Source: Limnanthes douglasii subsp. nivea (lineage: Eukaryota > Streptophyta > Magnoliopsida > Brassicales > Limnanthaceae). Taken from it: DNA of 64,000 nt. The stretch spans positions 230,111,770 through 230,175,769 of the forward strand of contig JAUPFV010000005.1 in NCBI GenBank assembly GCA_036936605.1, in the 5' to 3' direction. This document shows, in pieces, positions 42,601 to 55,036 of this stretch. The notes under the pieces are model-generated. The model worked only from the letters and a program-made list of their open reading frames with translations, was not told the origin of the DNA and ran no database searches. The position numbers and the translations under genes were made by a program. Numbering within the stretch: position 1 is the first letter of the stretch; each line of letters opens with the position of its first letter.

Positions 42601-43113
42601 CATCTTTCATGTCTGATAAACCTGTGAAACTTGAAAAGTATAAGATTTGTGAGCGGTTGAACATTAGTTAGAGAGCCGAAGTGAGAAAATTCGACGGTTT
42701 AGACGAGGAGCCTAGATCATTCCAGATTCTCAAAACCTCATACTACGGTCAGTCGCCTCCAATAAAAAACATTATGAGGCAGCAGACTCTTCAAACACTA
42801 GTGATTCATCCGACCTCTCTACCGCTCAGTCCCCTGGTCACACTTGTCCGATGCCCGACAAGGATGATCTAGAGCCTTCGATACCTCAACATTTATTGCC
42901 ATGAGAGACGAAGAAAGAAAAGCTGAAAAAATGAAGGGAAGTGGTTGGAAAAGAAAACGGTCTTCCAAGCCTATAGAAAAGAAGTATGCAAAAATTAAAA
43001 TCTCATCAGCATCTCCCATTCCTGTAAATACTCCACAAGGAGCTTCCTAAACCACTCCCGAGGTTACTCCTCAAAATATTTCACAAAAAGTTCCAACATA
43101 AGTCCAGCAACCG

Positions 43114-43690
43114 ATGACGTCGACCAACATTACTCGTACAACAAAACCCATGAGAGTGCAGTCGCTCGAACCTATCGACGCGGTAAAAGAAATACATTTA
43201 ATTGATGAACCGAAAGATGATCAGGATGATGAAATAGCCATTGTGGATGCACACAAATTGTTTCCTCGAATTCTCAGGCCGGAAACTCTACAAGGTAACA
43301 ACCAAAAGTCTAACAAAAGGACCATAACCGATTATAAAGTACATATCATTGAAGCTTCATCTTACCACAACTATCAGGACCTAGTCGCCGACCTTACCCA
43401 GCGTGCTCTGGTGGGATATAATAGAAAATCATCTCAATGCATATGGGAGGTCAATTTTATGGTCAAGGTATGACACAGAGCTACTAAGAAAAACGTTGAA
43501 GACTCTCTTCATAATCTCTGAGCCCCCTAACTCTTACCATACTATTATCGGTCGACCGTGGCTGCATCAGATGGAGGCCACCCTTTGAACTTTCAGACAA
43601 TGCATCAAATACCCAGTTAGGAACGCGGTCAGTATCATCAATGGTAGCCATAAAACTGCTAGGACATGTTATATTATCAAAGTCGACCCA
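43114..43690 (+). pseudogene. Gypsy gag C-terminus/protease region
   Basis: The frame 43403-43588 ends FIISEPPNSYHTIIGRPWLH, the retropepsin-to-RT segment 'F-V-D-PS-YN-ILGRPWLH' of Tat-type gypsy elements. It continues in shifted frames with CIKYPVRNAVSIINGSHKTA, matching 'CLKFPT--G-G-I-GDQ--A'. The catalytic DSG is not evident. Confidence 0.6.
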
Positions 43691-44059
43691 GCCAAACCTC
43701 TACAATAACAATTAACTGGCGAGGGGGTGCACAGTAACAATAACATGATCATCCCCCTCCCGATCTTATAGATGATCCAAGACAGACCGAGTAACCCGAT
43801 AACATTCATACAGACTCCGTTGAAAAACTTGTGGCTGAAAGACATGCTTTGCAAATAAGTAATAATTTATATCATGCTTTTAAACATATGTTAATCGACT
43901 TGTTAGGAAGAAAGTTGGATATTTTTGGTTGGAATGTGATGTATCAGGTGTATGCCCATTTATAATTTTCAATGAGTTATCAATTGATACATATGTTAAG
44001 CCCGTACGCCATAAGTGACGTGAATTTTCCCTTGAGAAACAATAGGCCATAAGTGCTGA

Positions 44060-44600
44060 AGTAGACAAACTATCTCGACTCGTGCATATTCGACGGGCTC
44101 GGTATCCTGTCTAGGCCGCTTACTCTGTTTTGGTCCAAAAGAAGGGAGACAGTGGCAAATATGCATCAACTTTACATATTTGAATCAGACATGCCCCAAA
44201 GATATTTTCCCTCTGCCTCATAATAATCCAGTGGTGGACTCAACATCGGGGTATGAGTTATTTTAGTTTATGGATACGTACTCAAGATATAATCAGAGCC
44301 GCATCCACCCATCTGATGAGGAGCACACAATGTTCCAAATAGAGCGTGGAATGTATTACTATATTTCATGACGTTCAACCTAAAGAGTGCAGGCTCCACA
44401 TACAAGTGTCTTATGAGTCATATTTTTAAAGACCACAAAGGACACCACATGGAAGTGTATATTAAAGATATGATCGTCAAAACCAACACGACTGATAAAA
44501 GACATTGTCTCGTTTCATATAAAGGTCCTACGATAAGAGCCACTATTTTTTCGAAGTCTTCCGACGTGCTAAAAAGTTTTCTTTGCCGAGGAGTGTAATA
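44060..44600 (+). pseudogene. Gypsy reverse transcriptase remnant
   Basis: Fragments IFKDHKGHHMEVYIKDMIVK (44368-44598) correspond to the 'F-D-IG---EVYIDDMLVKS' motif. The catalytic DD is altered to KD here. Upstream, scattered frames match the R-YP / VLVQKKG region (44095-44150). Inactive. Confidence 0.65.
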
Positions 44601-44919
44601 TAGATTTTGAGGAATTGAAGAACTATCTCATATCATCAGAAATATTGTATGTCCCTGTGGCATGTGACCCTTTGTTTTTATACTTGTTTGTTTCAAGGAC
44701 ACACGATCACTGTCGACACGTCGTTTCCCCTCAAAACTGTGTTACAGAAACCTAATGCCTCTAGGTGCTTAACTACATGAAGCATCAAATTGGGGGAATA
44801 TGATATCAAGTTTGAACCTTGCACTGCGATTAATTGGCAAGTTGTCGCTGACTTTCTTACTTAATTCTCCTCATCCTGTGATGCATTTTCTCAAGTCAAA
44901 CTGTTACCTGATAAAAATG

Positions 44920-45330
44920 ATATGTAATGGATAATTGAAACAGACGGGGCATCAAGTAATTCAAGAGGAGGTGCTACCATCATCCTAAAGCTACCGACAT
45001 GAGAGGAAGTTCAACAAGTCATCTGTTTCAACTTCCTAGTAACTAATAATGCGATCGAGTATGAGGTAGTAATCGGTGGCATGAAGATATTATTGATATG
45101 TGGGGCTTAAATCCTTTAGATCCGTTCGGATTCTTAGTTGGTTATCAACCAAGCCAACGACACCTACAACACTAAGAAAGATGGGGTCCGTAGCTATTTG
45201 ACGGTTCTCAAGGAGTACGAGTCCAAGTTTGCAGAAGTTATCTATGATCAAGTGCCCACCTCAATAACTCCACAACCGATGCATTAGCCATAAAAATAGC
45301 CTTAGGAGAACACTCCCTTATCATTATACA
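44920..45330 (+). pseudogene. Gypsy RNase H remnant
   Basis: ETDGASSNSRGGATIILKLP matches the start of the RNase H domain, with the first Asp. FLVTNNAIEYEVVIGGMKIL matches 'ATNNEAEYEAL--GL', but the Glu of NNEAEY is replaced by Ile in the motif order NNAIEY. Later, VINQANDTYNTKKDGVRSYL follows. Several stops and frameshifts. Confidence 0.65.
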
Positions 45331-45589
45331 TCAACTCACAACCACTGAAACTCTTAGGCAGAATGACACCATCTACACAATCAAGGACACCACCAATTAG
45401 AGACACTCTTATTTACTTTACCTCCGTTTGGGTTAACTTTCGACTGACAAGGCTGCTACTCGAGAACTCCAACTTTGGGAAGCCAAGTACTATATTTTAG
45501 ACACATTTCTTTACCAAAAAAGAACAACGGGACCGCTACTCCGATGTTTTGGTCAACCAGAAGCTACCACATCTCTACATGACCTACAT

Positions 45590-46260
45590 ACTGGTGACGC
45601 TGGGGAATATTTCGGAAGATGCTAAACGACTTGTACAACATGGTATTACTAGGCAGAGTTAGCAAAAGATGCTAAATGACTTGTACAACAGTGCCACCCA
45701 TGTCAACAGTTTGCTTGTTCCGATCGTTTACCAAGTGAGTCGATGCGTGCTACTATAATTCCTTGCCCTTTTGATAAATGAGGCATCTATTTGGTTGGCT
45801 CACTTCCTATGGCGATCAGGATGTGTCAGTATTAGATTGTAGTTGTGGACTACTTTACCAAGTGGGTTGAAGTGAAAAGCTCTCTCCCGCACACGGGCCC
45901 ATGAAATTTGGGACTTTATTCATCATTACATCTTGACTCAGTTTGTAATCCATATAATATTGATGACCCACAATGGCCCGCAGTTCTAAAATTCCATGGT
46001 CACAATAATTTGCAAGCTCAATAGGATCAACCAATACTTATCCACCCCTTACTACCCTCGTGAAAAAAGGAAAGTAAAAGTCATCAACCGAACCATGCTG
46101 GATGGAATAAAACATAAGCTCAAATGGGCTAACAAAAAATGGCCAAACAAACTGACTGAGGTCCCATGGGCTTACCGTACTACCCCATAGACTACGATAA
46201 GAGAAACCCCTTTCGTTGTCGTCTATGGTATCGAAGTCGTTGTCCCATCATAAGTTATTA
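45590..46260 (+). pseudogene. Gypsy integrase remnant
   Basis: The HHCC zinc region is vestigial (45600-45760). The core start reads IWLAHFLWRS in one frame and VDYFTKWVEVK in another. The clearest part is the frame 45996-46190: INQYLSTPYYPREKRKVKVI then NRTMLDGIKHKLK and KWPNKLTEVPWAYRTTP. This is the Glu-containing end of the core of Tat/Athila-type integrases. Confidence 0.7.
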
Positions 46261-46637
46261 TCTCAAGTCATTAAGTTTCCAAATATGTTAAGGCCACTAA
46301 TGACATCGACCGAGCAGTTAATGTGGACCTTATGAAGGAGCGCGGCAATCAAGTACGTGTGCAAGCAGAGCACTATCAAATCCTGATAAACATTTTTTAA
46401 GGATGAGGAGATAAAGTTATTGGAAATATTAGGCCCAAACTGGGAAAGACCTTACACCATCATCTTCAAGGGACACAATACTGCCTTGCTGTTGCGGAAG
46501 GCCAAACCCTGAAACACCCTTGGAATATAATTCACTTAAAGTTATATCACCATGCTCTATAATTTGTAGAAGTTCTCTTTTTCCCGCTGATGGCGCAGAG
46601 GTATTTTTTAACGAGACATGAAACTTCTACTTTACTT

Positions 46638-47282
<645 letters not shown>

Positions 47283-47300
47283 TACATACAATAAATAAAA

Positions 47301-48099
47301 TTAAACGTCAAACATAATAGCTAAGACCTTGATCCCCACCACTGCAATACCACATGAAGAGGTGTCCACCAGTCCTTGCTCTGATCCCGCCGCGACTATC
47401 CTAGTGGATCTCTCAACTAATATTTTTGTTGATACACTAGCCCAGGAGAAGCAGTACCCCCCCATGGATAAACGTGTTTCAACAGGTACAAATTTTTCCA
47501 AGCATCCCAACTTCATGCTCGGGTTGAGCTTTAGTAGCCCTGTATGTGTCTCATATTGATTTGTGGCCATCATCCCTATGACCACTTCCAGCCCTTGTCT
47601 TTCACGCTCTTCTAAATCAGTCTCTACCTTCTTTAGGAATTCCCCATATTGATGCTTAATCTTTATCTTCAGATCATTAATTGTGGATATTAAGTTCCCA
47701 TTCTCCACTGTTAACCCCATAAAGCGCTCAACCTGCTCTTCCACCCTCTAAGCCTGAGCCATATTCTGAGCAAGCAGGCCAATGCTCTGCGATATTAGAT
47801 CATCATTCCTTTTAATAATTCTATTGTTCTGCACTATCAGCGTCACACTACCAGTGGTAAGTTCCTTGTAGTTTTCCTCTCATACATCACGAGCACCCTT
47901 GACGAAAGCTAATTCATGATGAAGACGCCTTGTCATTCCGCTCTTTGGCCGATCCATACACATTCTCGAAACAAGAAAAATCGGCGGTTAAGCCCTTTAC
48001 CAACCCAAAATAGATGGCATGGGGTTTCCACTTCTCCATCACTTGGTAGTCAGCGCTCGACATGCATCTGTAAGATAGTACAACGAAGCTATGGTGCAT
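47301..48099 (-). pseudogene. Antisense ORF of the gypsy element, C-terminal coiled-coil part
   Basis: Minus-strand frames carry WKPHAIYFGLVKGLTADFSC and, after stops, a probable coiled coil (MEEQVERFMGLTVENGNLIS and INDLKIKIKHQYGEFLKKVE). Orientation opposite to pol and a position downstream of integrase match the extra antisense genes described for Tat-lineage elements such as Grande. Function in the element is not known. Broken by several stops. Confidence 0.5.
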
Positions 48100-48911
48100 C
48101 TAAATTCGCAAAAAGGTTAGAATTATATTTTTCTATATTATTTCATCATCTTATAAACTAAATAAACATGATAACATAATTTACCTTGATGGAAAGTTTG
48201 AGTTGGCTCTGTAGTATTTCACTAATTGGCATATTGTTATAAAATGACAAATCTGAACACCATTTGAGCTACTCAAACATAAGCATAGATGAACACGACA
48301 TCACCATATTCGTAGACGGCAACTCCTTAGTTACTTTACCATATTCTTAGGCGCTTGCTTATTTAATGGCATGAGGTCTGGCCTAACGATGTTTACAAAC
48401 AAGGACTCCGCGCCCACTCCTTCCACAAAGTTGATATATGATGGTTGTGCACCTCCACTATTAATAAAATTACCACCCTAGGTGTTATATCCTCATGAAT
48501 TTTCTTCCTCCACTCTGGTATCCCACTACTATCACCAGTACAATATGACTGACCCTCTACTCATGCCTCATCCAATACTATTACCTTAGGTACCTTCCCT
48601 ATTTCTTGATCCGCTTCAACAACATACGCTTTTGTTTTTTATTTTCTAGTACATAACCTTCAACTTCTTCATCCTCATCCTCCAACATTAATTTCCGTTA
48701 TGATAATGGAACTGAATTCACAATAACATGATTTATTTTTCAGAGGGGGGCATTCTTCCTCTTATGTTTCTTCATTTTTCTCTCGAGAGCAACGAGTCCA
48801 CTCTATTACCACTACTTCCCCTGAGTGTGCAATATTGTCTTCTTGTTGGCTCCCATCACCAACATCCTGGATAATCAACATCCCTTCCTCCTTTTCATTT
48901 TTACCTTAAAG
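48100..48911 (-). pseudogene. Antisense ORF, middle part (decayed)
   Basis: Between the coiled-coil region and the Pack-MULE the minus strand has short open pieces with acidic/Ser-rich composition (for example IPEWRKKIHEDITPRVVIL near 48470-48520) but no domain I recognise. It is presumed to be the middle of the same antisense gene. Confidence 0.35.
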
Positions 48912-49220
48912 GAGCGATGCGGGTAAAAAACACCAGTCATCCTCCACGTTTGCAGCTTGTAACAAGTTAGTCCCTGTCCTTTGAGGCCGTAATAAATGGG
49001 TCCTTATCGTTTTATTGGGTAGAATAAAACCATCCTTTTCGAGTCCAGCCCAACATTTGTCCCCATAATACCCTTTGACCAGCCACATCAGCGATCCACG
49101 TAGGACGCTGATGTGGCAACCCTAAAACTTAAACCCGACCCAACAACCAACCCTAACCCAATAACCCAGCCTAGTTTCTAACTAATAACCCGAAATCAAA
49201 TCGAAATTCGAAACCCTCTA

Positions 49221-49430
49221 TCGGGCCAAATTCCAAACGGTGTTTTTGGTTACCTGACCAAGCTCCATACTCTCAGTCTCCGTTTTAATGCTCTTTCTGG
49301 TTCTATCCCCATCGATCTCGCCATCTGCACCGGTCTCCATAAGTAAATGCGTTTTCCAGAGAGTTTCCTGCATTTTTGTCGGGGCTCACTGATCTCGTGA
49401 GGCGAAAAATTTCTCTGGCGAGATCTCGTC
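49221..49430 (+). pseudogene. Captured LRR receptor-like kinase fragment
   Basis: Plus-strand codons from 49221 read SGQIPNGVFGYLTKLHTLSL then RFNALSGSIPIDLAICTGL. This is a leucine-rich-repeat stretch of the receptor-kinase type 'L-TL-LR-NALSG-IP-DLA-C--L'. After a stop/frameshift near 49344 the homologous text continues as NAFSREFPAFLSGLTDLVR. The match is to the extracellular LRR part of membrane kinases; the transmembrane and kinase parts are not seen. The fragment has no start and is non-functional. Confidence 0.75.
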
Positions 49431-50171
49431 TTCTTTCAGAAACATGACGAAGCTAAAACTCTGTACCTCAAGAAAAACAAAATTATAATCCAAAATAATT
49501 AAAATATCTCACTGGGTACAAATTCTCCCGTTATCATACTGGGTACAAACTCTCCCCTGTACACGTCCCCAATGCTATACACATGAAACAAACACCCTGA
49601 AATTTCTCGTTTCTCGGAGTTCGGTCGCGATTCGATGGCAGATTTAGCAAGGAGAGACTGATTTCGAGGATGCAGATGCGTATTTTCGGCAGCGAAATGG
49701 TATAAAGTTTAAGATTTAGAGATAGATGGAGAAGAGTGTAAGGTTTGACTCAATAAAGGGCGTTTGTAAGAAGTCGGCGACAAACGAACCAGACGATGAT
49801 GGAGGACGAGCTATCGGGTCATCATGAGGCGGCAGTTGGGTAATAATCTAAGGGATTCCGGTAAAATCGGAAATAGAAGAATTGGGGTTGCTGTTGTACT
49901 TTTGGTGGATAGAGACGACGGAGGAGAGCAAGGCAGGATGGGTTGGGTTAAAACCGGAAGAGACGCCACTACAGTTTCTTCTCCGATCTGAAGCTCTAAA
50001 TTTCTTCCGAAACATTCAATACAGGGAATGAAATTTGTTTGATAATAGTAAAAACCAGAATGATTTGGATTGGATTTAGAAGTTAGGGCTTTAGGGTTGG
50101 GCCGGGTTATGGGTAGAATTAAGGTTAAATAGTTGGGGTAGAAATAAAATAAAATTTAAATTTTTTAGTGC
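49431..50171. other. Remaining interior of the Pack-MULE
   Basis: GC-richer than the surroundings and possibly also of captured genic origin (for example 49618-49660 and 49790-49990), but no protein family could be recognised on either strand. Confidence 0.35.
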
Positions 50172-50378
50172 TGCCATATCAGCGTCCCACGTGGATCGCT
50201 GATGTGGCTGGTCAAAGGGTATTATGGGGATAAATGTTGGGCTGGACTCCAAAAGGATGGTTTTATTCTACCCAATAAAACGATAAGGACCCCTTTATTA
50301 CGGCCTCAAAGGACATAGACTAACTTGTTACAAACTGCAAACGTGGAGGATGACTGGTGTTTTTTACCCGAGGGATGC

Positions 50379-50709
50379 AAATTCTACATCCATAAACTTT
50401 TGACTTTGTGGCACTGCCAACTAGACCCCTCGTACTATTGTGGTTACGGTATATTTTCTCTATTAACGTCTGCAATCGTTCCGTTGTAGCCAATTCTCTA
50501 CTATCCGTCATCCTTATCTTCCCGTCCTTTGCAATATATAACTCAGGAACGCAACATATCCCGAATTTTAAATAATATACATGCGTAAATAAGCGTGATG
50601 ATTCGTGACCCCACGTCATATTGGCCAACGCTGAGAATCTGAGTAAAGTACTTACAACCTCTTCTAACTCCTTTTTTGCACCACTCCTGGTGCTTCCATT
50701 CATTTCCAT
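50379..50709 (-). pseudogene. Antisense ORF, fragment right of the Pack-MULE
   Basis: The minus-strand frame from 50709 (MEMNGSTRSGAKKELEEVVS) includes LFTHVYYLKFGICCVPELYI and runs to the Pack-MULE border at 50369. I do not recognise a domain. Strand and position make it part of the same antisense gene as 47301-48099 and 51039-51221. Confidence 0.4.
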
Positions 50710-51038
50710 CGTTCTGTACAGCTAGAGATTCATCACAACACTTTCATGCTCCAAATTCCCTAATACGAATACAAATGCATGCTTCCAATTTTTATCAGAT
50801 ATTAACTATTTAACAATTCTCCACACTCCAGTTAATTGAGTATAAAAAAGATGACTTCATTAATTTAGCTACATCTACTATGGAAAGTAAATCTATCAAG
50901 CACACATAAATTCCTAATAAACAGGAGCTCGGTATGACACTAAGTAATATCCTTTATCCATTCATATCTAGTTGAGTAGGATATATGCCTATAAAACTAA
51001 AAAGTTCCTGATCATAGAGGGTAACAATGACTGTAAAC

Positions 51039-51221
51039 CTAATCAAATATGGTGGTGTAGAGATAAGTCTCGTTTTCTTTTACTTGGTAAGGCTGCTCAC
51101 CAGGTACCAGCACCCTCACTATTACATCGCTAGGTATCTCGTATCTAGCATTAAATTCCAGAAGGCTATCCTTTGTAAGGTACCCATAATTTAGGGTTAG
51201 CCGTGAGAAATACTTCTCCAA
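51039..51221 (-). pseudogene. Antisense ORF N-terminal part, 'putative gypsy type transposon' domain
   Basis: The minus-strand frame reads LLEFNARYEIPSDVIVRVLV, then PGEQPYQVKENETYLYTTIF. This resembles the domain long annotated in plants as Transposase_28 / putative gypsy-type transposon ('Y-IP--V-VR-P-PGE-----EGE--LY---F--GLR'). Truncated at both sides. The family assignment is by remembered pattern. Confidence 0.5.
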
Positions 51222-52850
51222 GAACGAGGAGATCTCATATTGTGATTCTACTTATTCACAGGCGATAACGCCTAACTTTTCTATTTTCTTCTCATATTAT
51301 TCAGTGCCATTACGGTTACTTGAATGACTGCAATGAGCCAATATAAATTATTAGAGCAAGTAAATTGCAGGGATAATTTACGTTGAGAAATACTACCAAT
51401 AAAGGGGTTTTCCTGACACCCAAGTGATTTAGGGCTAACGCATCTACACCATGCTAGGATAGCCTCAATACGACAATATTGCGGGAAATCATAAGTGATT
51501 TAAATACAGTCATGATACAAACATAACTTTTTACCGACGACGACTACAACAAGTTAAAAATGGTTAGCGGATCTAGCTGCTTAGAGTAGTACTCTTTTTC
51601 TTACGAACACAAAGTTACTTTTAAAACATGAAAGAGTTCAAAAAATTTATGCAAACCGTTTTGAATCAAATCAACTCTCTACTACACATGTGATAAGACA
51701 ACCAGTTGTCATTCACATTAATTAGCTAGCACGTTTCCTTAAAACTAAAGTGTCATATTACATTGAAACGAATTTATGTGTCAGAACCATCATATTAAGT
51801 GTGCCTCCATGTAATCGACACATGTCACATTACCATTGGAAAACAATCACTCTATTTCCATAAATGCTACAACCTAAGGCCCACGTAGCAAATGAACGAA
51901 TCCGAAATTTTACCATATGCTCTACTTTATAACCTGTTTTTCTATCGATTATATATTTTCAACATATATTTTACCATATGCTCTACTTTATAACCTGTTT
52001 TTCTATCGATTATATATTTTCAACATATAATCCATAGACTCAGGTGAGCCATAATGAGGACCCCTTTGTGAACTACTAGATCAAGAAAAGTTCGAGCAGA
52101 TGGAAGTAATATAGAGACACAAACAATGTCAAATCAAGTGTTGCTTTGTGCAAAACCGAGGCGACCTATAAGCAATACAATACTGTAACACTCGATATCA
52201 AGCGGCCAAGGTAAAACCTAGGGGTATTGACGTCTTAACATGATAACTAACAATCCATCAGACAAGATCATCGCTAGCAACCATGTTGAGGTGCAACCAA
52301 AAGACGTCGACATTATCTTACAAAGAGCAAGTAAGTAGAGGTCTAACTGAACATATACCATGCGCGAAAAAGTAGTGGGCATAACGAGGCTCATCGAAAA
52401 ACAACGCATAATTACCGATGTCTGACGAGTTCAATCATCAGTTCCCATTATTAAAGGTTTTATAAAGGAGGTTAACTCCATTTAAAGAGCCGTTGACCAA
52501 AACGGCCAAACAGACCATGACTAGAGCAATGGCCATGACCATAAATTCGGCTCCATGAGCGAGATTAAGGGTATCACGTAGTTAGTGTGAAAATAAAATT
52601 GCTCTGTAAACAGTATAAATAGGTTTGCAATTATATAATAGTGATCTTTTCTTCTCTGATTAATAAAACTTACGACTTGGCAGACTAGTCGTATTTTCCT
52701 CAACATATGAATCCGGTTAATTTTTTTTTATAAAACTAAGATGTAATATTATTTTGACAACCGGATTTTCTAGAATTCAATTACGGTTCCGATAACAGCT
52801 CCGATGAGATATATTGGTTCGATAATCACTAACTATTATCAAGAATTCAA
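51222..52850. other. Gene-free region, possibly gypsy 3' LTR
   Basis: No gene is seen. A 61-bp unit is tandemly duplicated at 51908-52029. Sequence near 52600-52690 has LTR-like signals (AGTATAAATAGG TATA box, then ATTAATAAAACTT), but no matching 5' LTR was found. Confidence 0.4.
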
Positions 52851-52855
52851 GTAAG

Positions 52856-53118
52856 TAGGGCTCTCAATTTCGGATTTCGGGTCGTGTTCGTGTCGGGTTT
52901 GACCAACCCGAAATTTTAGAACCTGTGATACGAACCCGAAATTCTTGCCAGGTTCAAAGACACGAACCCGACCTGTTAAAAACCTGTTGGACCCGAACCC
53001 GACCTGTTTGACACGAAATTGTATCCAACACGAAACACATGTTTGACATGAACCTGACCTGTTTGACACGAATTTTGGTCAAACCCGAAACGAACACGAC
53101 CCGAAATTGACAGCCCTA
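52856..53118. mobile_element. MITE with TAGGGCTSTCAATTTCGG termini
   Basis: 263 bp with inverted ends TAGGGCTCTCAATTTCGG / TAGGGCTGTCAATTTCGG and an interior of repeated 'acacgaacccgacctg' blocks, as in widespread plant MITEs of this type. No convincing TSD. A diverged relative is at about 54770-55036. Confidence 0.7.
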
Positions 53119-53167
53119 ACTCATGCCCTATAAATTCAGCTAATAATAAAGGCAAAAGTTAATAAAT

Positions 53168-53239
53168 GGAGATGTAGGGGATCGAACCCTGTACCTCCCG
53201 CATGCAAAGCGGGCGCTCTACCATTTGAGCTACATCCCC
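53168..53239 (-). tRNA. tRNA-Ala (anticodon TGC)
   Basis: The minus strand folds as a 72-nt tRNA. The acceptor GGGGATG pairs with CATCTCC. The D arm is GCTC...GAGC. The anticodon stem CCCGC/GCGGG encloses loop TTTGCAT with anticodon TGC. T loop is TTCGATC. The A box TAGCTCAAATGG and B box GGTTCGATCCC fit polymerase III promoters, and T-rich sequence follows. CCA is not encoded, as expected for a nuclear gene. The outermost T-stem pair is a C-A mismatch. It is the only plausible intact housekeeping gene in the window. Confidence 0.92.
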
Positions 53240-54760
53240 TTTTGAAAATCTATTGGTCCACTATATTTATATAAATTCACGATACTTTTACTTCATATAA
53301 TTACACCGGCTTCACTATCATCGGTGAAGTTCTCTTACCGTAAACTATATGGTGATGATGGGTTTTCCATCTCACCTAAACATGAAAAACATACATGAGA
53401 TAAATTAAATAAATCTAAAAAAATATCAAATAACCACTAAGTTGTCACTTCTTAACAAATAACCACTAGAATTGTAAATCGATTCATCCCACAAAACAAG
53501 ATTGAATGGATTCAATATCTATTAATAAATCTAGCAAACTCACAAAAATCAGATAAAAAAAACTGTTAAATAATAAATCATTTCTATTTTTTATTCTTAA
53601 TATTATAATCAATATACATAGAAGATGAAAGATTCAAAACTTTATTAATATACATGAAAGAAGAATAAAATTCAAAACTTTATAGCAAACATGTGAACCA
53701 TCATTTGTCCTCCCTCAACTCAAACCATTGTTATTGACTATTAAAATTAAAACAACTTAACATAAGAGAAAGAGTGAAACTCACTCTTCTACTATTATTA
53801 CTCATCTTCAACAATACTTATAAACCCATATAATTAAAATTTGCAGATATGTAGATAAGAAAGCACCAAGTTCATTAAATACTGTATCCTACTTCAGATA
53901 TGCAGATACTGAAGTTGCTCATAATGCTTGTACATATAATGTTTACCTCGGAATCACTTGGCTAAAAAGAACCAAGTTCGAGCGGAGAATAACGCAAAAC
54001 ATAACAGAAAAATTTACAAATAGATTACAGGAAATATTTGGTCTAGTTCAGAGGGAGATTCTCTTCACGACAACCTTGATAATCACCTTTGAGTTTTGAT
54101 GCGTCTCTTGTTCATTATAGTTTGTTGTAAAATTTATCAGGAAATACAAAGAAATACTTCAATGTCTAGTGATTCAATTCTTTACTACTTCAACATTTCG
54201 AAACGGAATCTTTGCAGCCCCTAATTGTTTTGTCCGACTAGATTACACTGAAACTTACATGATTCTATCACTAGAAAATTTTCAAACATCAACCAAACCA
54301 ATTCACAACTTCGTAAACTCGTTTTTTTATAAACATACAAAAAAGTGCAGGAAAAAAAGAACAGTGCCTCTATGATCTGGAGGTAAAGATGACAATTACG
54401 ATTGAGTGTTACTGGTGCGTATTATACCGTCGAAGAAAATACGAAAAATTTGAAGAACTCTTCCAATAAGAAGAAAGCGGCAAAGAAGAAAAAAAAAAGG
54501 GTGTGTGAGGAGTCTCTGAGATGAAAAAATGACTGAGAGGGAATGAGGTTAGGCGTTAGGGTTAGATTCATTCCATTTACTTATTTAAGTATATTATTTA
54601 TTTTATATCTTTTAAATTTAAAATAAAATTATTTCATTAATAAAGTTTTATAAGTATTTTTGGTGTTCTAATTTATAAGTCAAACTTTTAAAATAATATT
54701 ATTTTATTAATAAAATTTTATTAAGTGTTTTCAGTATTTTTGTTAAAAATTTACAGATCT
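53240..54760. other. AT-rich region, no gene recognised
   Basis: Short frames (for example 54169-54375) lack family signatures. A/T-rich with no clear repeats. Confidence 0.4.
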
Positions 54761-54769
54761 TTTGGATTT

Positions 54770-55036
54770 TACAGGTATGTTTTAGTTTCACATGTCTTTT
54801 CGGGTTTACGGGTCTTTTCGGGTTTTACAGGTCAGTTTCGGGTTTACAGGTCTTTTCGGGTTTTACATGTCAGTTTCGGATGACACGAACCCAACCCGAA
54901 CCCGACCTATTTTTTTTGAGTCGGGTTCGTGTCGTGTCTTAATTTCATCGGGTCTGAAATATCAGGTTTCTAACCTTAAAATTGCGGGTCGTGTTCGTGT
55001 TGGGTTTACAGGTCGTGTCCAAAATTGACAGCTCTA
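54770..55036. mobile_element. Diverged MITE related to 52856-53118
   Basis: The right end reads AAAATTGACAGCTCTA, similar to the MITE terminus. The interior alternates 'cgggtttacaggtcttttcg' units and 'gggtcgtgttcgtg' blocks. The left end is not defined. Confidence 0.5.

Larger units (their letters stand above)
42690..46570 (+). mobile_element. Decayed Ty3/gypsy element (Tat-like), internal region
   Basis: Plus-strand remnants appear in canonical gypsy order: protease-linked region, RT, RNase H, integrase. They are in multiple frames with many stops. The pol motifs and the antisense gene downstream fit the Tat group of plant chromovirus-unrelated gypsy elements. No primer site, LTR pair or TSD was found. 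Confidence 0.7.
48921..50369. mobile_element. Pack-MULE: Mutator-like element with captured kinase fragment
   Basis: 1,449 bp, with terminal inverted repeats of 198 bp (48921-49118 and 50172-50369) starting GGGTAAAAAACACCAGTCAT. They are flanked by GAGCGATGC (48912-48920) and GAGGGATGC (50370-50378), a 9-bp duplication with one mismatch. Long inverted repeats plus 9-bp TSDs define a Mutator-like element. No transposase is present. The interior includes an LRR receptor-kinase fragment. The insertion splits the antisense ORF. Confidence 0.85.
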
